This document shows positions 23,519 through 25,516 of a DNA stretch of 25,516 bases, one piece after another. Location: positions 1 to 25,516 of the forward strand of contig CAJUPS010000048.1 of assembly GCA_910588045.1 (NCBI GenBank), in the 5' to 3' direction. The stretch's first letter is position 1. The number at the start of each line of letters is the position of its first letter. Source of the DNA: an uncultured Oscillospiraceae bacterium. Lineage in GTDB: Bacteria > Bacillota > Clostridia > Oscillospirales > Oscillospiraceae. The position numbers and the translations under genes are program-made. The notes below the pieces were generated by a model. The model searched no databases. It saw only the letters and a list, made by a program, of their open reading frames with translations, and was not told the DNA's origin.

Positions 23519-25339
23519 GTGAAAAGGAAGAGAGAACGCCGTCCGTTCAACAAGACCCGATTGAAAAATCAGATTCTGAATGTGGTAAAGAACCCGTTCA
23601 ACATGATCGTGGCAATCAGCCTGGTCATCCTGTTTTGCCTGATCGTGATCCCTCTGCTCCAGATGATCGCATCCACCTTCACCCTGGCCCGGGCCGAGGC
23701 CAAGCGGTACGGCGGCGAGGTGGGCGACTTTACGCTGTACTACTGGCGGTATATTCTGGTGAGCAAGCTCTCCGGCGCCACCCTCTGGGGCCCGCTGAAG
23801 AACTCCCTGGTGGTGGGCTTCTTCACCGTGGTTGTGTCTGTGCCCCTGGGCTCGGTGCTGGGCTGGCTGATGGTCCGTTCGGACATCCCGGGGAAAAAGC
23901 TGCTGGGTATGCTGGTGGTCATCCCCTACATGATCCCCTCCTGGTGTAAGGCCCTGGCGTGGCTGGCGGTGTTCCGCAACAAGACCTCCGGCTCTCTGGG
24001 CTTCCTGGCGGGCCTGGGTATCCCCATTCCCGACTGGCTGGCCTATGGCCCTGTGGCCATCGTCCTCTGTATGAGCCTCCACTATTACGCCTTCTCCTAC
24101 ATACATGTCTCCTCCGCCCTGCGCTCCATCAACTCGGAGCTGGAGGAGATGGGCGAGATCTGCGGCGCCAACAAGGTGCAGATCCTCAAATCCATCACCC
24201 TGCCCCTGGTGCTGCCCAGCATCCTCTCCGCCGTGGTCATGACCCTCAGTAAGTCCATCGGTACTTACGGCGTGGCGGCCAACCTGGGCTCCCGGATCGG
24301 CTACTTCACCCTGGCAACCAAGATGAAGACCTTCATCAACGGCTCGCCGCAGGCGGTGGGCTTCGCCATGAGCCTGGTGCTCATCAGTCTGGCGGCCCTG
24401 ATCATCTTCTCCAACCAGCGGATCATCGGCGTCCGTAAGTCCTACGCCACCATCGGCGGCAAGGGCGGGCGCTCCAATGAGATGCACCTGGGCGGCGCGA
24501 AGATCCCCCTGATGGTGTTCCTGGTGATCTTCCTGTTCTTCGCCATGGTGGCGCCCATGTTCGTGCTGGTCATGGAGACCTTCCAGGTCACCACCGGCAA
24601 CGGCTACGGGCTGAACAACCTGACCCTCTACAACTGGATCGGCACCCTGGACGAGGCCCAGACCTACACCAGCATGGAGGGGATCTTCCGCAATCCGGAG
24701 TTCGGCAAGGCCGTGTACAACACCATCCGTCTGACCTTCATCGGCTCCATCATCACCGCCTTCTGCGGCCAGTTCCTGGGCTACATCTCCACCCGCGGCC
24801 GCGGCAAGTGGTACGGCTCCGCCACGGAGCAGCTGGTGTTCGTGCCCTACCTCATGAGCGGCGTGGCCTTCTCCTCCATGTACGTGGCCATGTTCTCCCA
24901 GCCTCGTCTGGGCGGGCTGATCCCCTCTCTGTACGGCACCTTCACCCTCATCGTCCTGACCAGCGTGGTCAAGCACTTCCCCTTCGCCAGCCGGTCCGGT
25001 ACTGCCAACATGATGCAGATCGCCGTGGAGCTGGAGGAGGCGGCCGACATCAACGGCGCCAACTTCTGGCAGCGGATGGGTAAGATCGTCCTGCCCCTGG
25101 CCAAGAACGGCTTCATCTCCGGCTTCATGCTCACCTTTATCAGTATCGCCAAGGAGCTGGACCTGATCATCATCATGATGGATAAGCACACACAGACCAT
25201 GTCCTATCTGGCCTTTACCTACTCCCAGGAGGGCTACAACCAGATGGCGGACGCCATCTCCGTTTGCGTGCTGCTGTTTATCTTAGTATGTTATATCGTT
25301 GCCAACCGCTTCGGCGCGGACATCGGCAAGGCATGGTGA
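23519..25339 (+). CDS. ABC transporter permease, FbpB-like double-domain
   Basis: This is a membrane subunit with two fused permease domains (about residues 35-310 and 325-606) and about 12 membrane segments in total. Each domain has an EAA loop: EEMGEICGANKVQILK from residue 209 and LEEAADINGANFWQRM around residue 505. Fused BPD permeases of this size serve Fe3+ (FbpB/SfuB), 2-aminoethylphosphonate or thiamine-type importers, and the substrate cannot be read here. I chose GTG at 23519 because AAAGGAG sits 7 bases before its GGAG core. The frame is open upstream to 23429, and a TTG at 23447 with a distant GGGAGG is a weaker alternative. Its ATPase begins 37 bases after the stop, and a binding protein is expected beyond the window. 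Confidence 0.9.
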   Translation: MKRKRERRPFNKTRLKNQILNVVKNPFNMIVAISLVILFCLIVIPLLQMIASTFTLARAEAKRYGGEVGDFTLYYWRYILVSKLSGATLWGPLKNSLVVGFFTVVVSVPLGSVLGWLMVRSDIPGKKLLGMLVVIPYMIPSWCKALAWLAVFRNKTSGSLGFLAGLGIPIPDWLAYGPVAIVLCMSLHYYAFSYIHVSSALRSINSELEEMGEICGANKVQILKSITLPLVLPSILSAVVMTLSKSIGTYGVAANLGSRIGYFTLATKMKTFINGSPQAVGFAMSLVLISLAALIIFSNQRIIGVRKSYATIGGKGGRSNEMHLGGAKIPLMVFLVIFLFFAMVAPMFVLVMETFQVTTGNGYGLNNLTLYNWIGTLDEAQTYTSMEGIFRNPEFGKAVYNTIRLTFIGSIITAFCGQFLGYISTRGRGKWYGSATEQLVFVPYLMSGVAFSSMYVAMFSQPRLGGLIPSLYGTFTLIVLTSVVKHFPFASRSGTANMMQIAVELEEAADINGANFWQRMGKIVLPLAKNGFISGFMLTFISIAKELDLIIIMMDKHTQTMSYLAFTYSQEGYNQMADAISVCVLLFILVCYIVANRFGADIGKAW

Positions 25340-25376
25340 CCCGGGACGGAACAAACAGAAAGGAAAGGTTGACACA

Positions 25377-25516
25377 ATGAGCAGAATTGAACTGAAACAC
25401 ATCGATAAATTCTACGGCGACAACCACGTCCTGCGGGACATCAATCTGGTCATCGAGGACGGCGACTTCATGACCCTGCTGGGCCCCTCCGGCTGCGGCA
25501 AGACCACCACCCTGCG
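25377..25516 (+). CDS. ABC transporter ATP-binding protein, 5' part only (FbpC/PotA-like)
   Basis: The first 46 codons are present and the gene runs off the window. The opening strand and loop MSRIELKHIDKFYGDNHVLR and the Walker A motif GPSGCGKTTT identify an ATPase of the iron/spermidine/sulfate import class. AAAGGAAAGG precedes the ATG. It follows the double permease by 37 bases and is its likely partner. Substrate class cannot be refined without the C-terminal domain. Confidence 0.92.
   Translation, partial: MSRIELKHIDKFYGDNHVLRDINLVIEDGDFMTLLGPSGCGKTTTL

Noticed and set aside
25369..25374. TTGACA box just before the ABC ATPase start
   Set aside because: It overlaps the ribosome-binding region and start codon, and no -10 box could lie upstream of the gene; it is a chance match.

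Overview
The window looks like chromosomal DNA from a gut Clostridia member, most likely Oscillospiraceae (Flavonifractor/Lawsonibacter-like). This is inferred from high GC with C/G-ending codons, strong AGGAGG-type ribosome sites, occasional TTG/GTG starts, near-consensus sigma-A promoters and rho-independent terminators. I see no rRNA, tRNA, CRISPR array, insertion sequence or phage gene.

Left part (1-8250), mostly housekeeping and transport. A structured, unassigned 5' leader precedes mgtE (Mg2+ channel). It is followed by a PepF-type oligoendopeptidase and an MFS transporter, which end at a very strong terminator. A second unit with its own promoter carries an aromatic-type amino acid permease and a small membrane protein. 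It converges on a leftward sodium:neurotransmitter symporter through a shared terminator.

Centre (8250-22081), a sialoglycan-type utilisation locus. A first transcript encodes an SGNH esterase and an RpiR/SIS-family regulator (ATGA overlap) and ends at a terminator. A second promoter, carrying an operator-like inverted repeat, reads into nine genes. These are a GH33 sialidase without a signal peptide, a lipoprotein binding protein, a complete Dpp/Opp-type ABC importer (two permeases, two ATPases), an orphan beta-propeller protein, a YhcH-family protein (sialic acid anomerase family) and an unrecognised 521-residue protein. The layout suggests uptake of intact sialylated glycans or sialic acid derivatives, then cleavage, de-O-acetylation and anomer conversion in the cytosol. 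No nanA, nanK or nanE is present, so downstream catabolism must be encoded elsewhere. The tail genes (propeller and 521-residue protein) are the best candidates for undescribed enzymes.

Right part (22082-25516). A Cof-type HAD phosphatase has its own promoter and terminator. It is followed by a roughly 390-base regulatory region with a palindrome, a near-consensus promoter and a leader with a possible small ORF. This leads into an FbpB-like double permease and the start of its ABC ATPase, which runs off the window.
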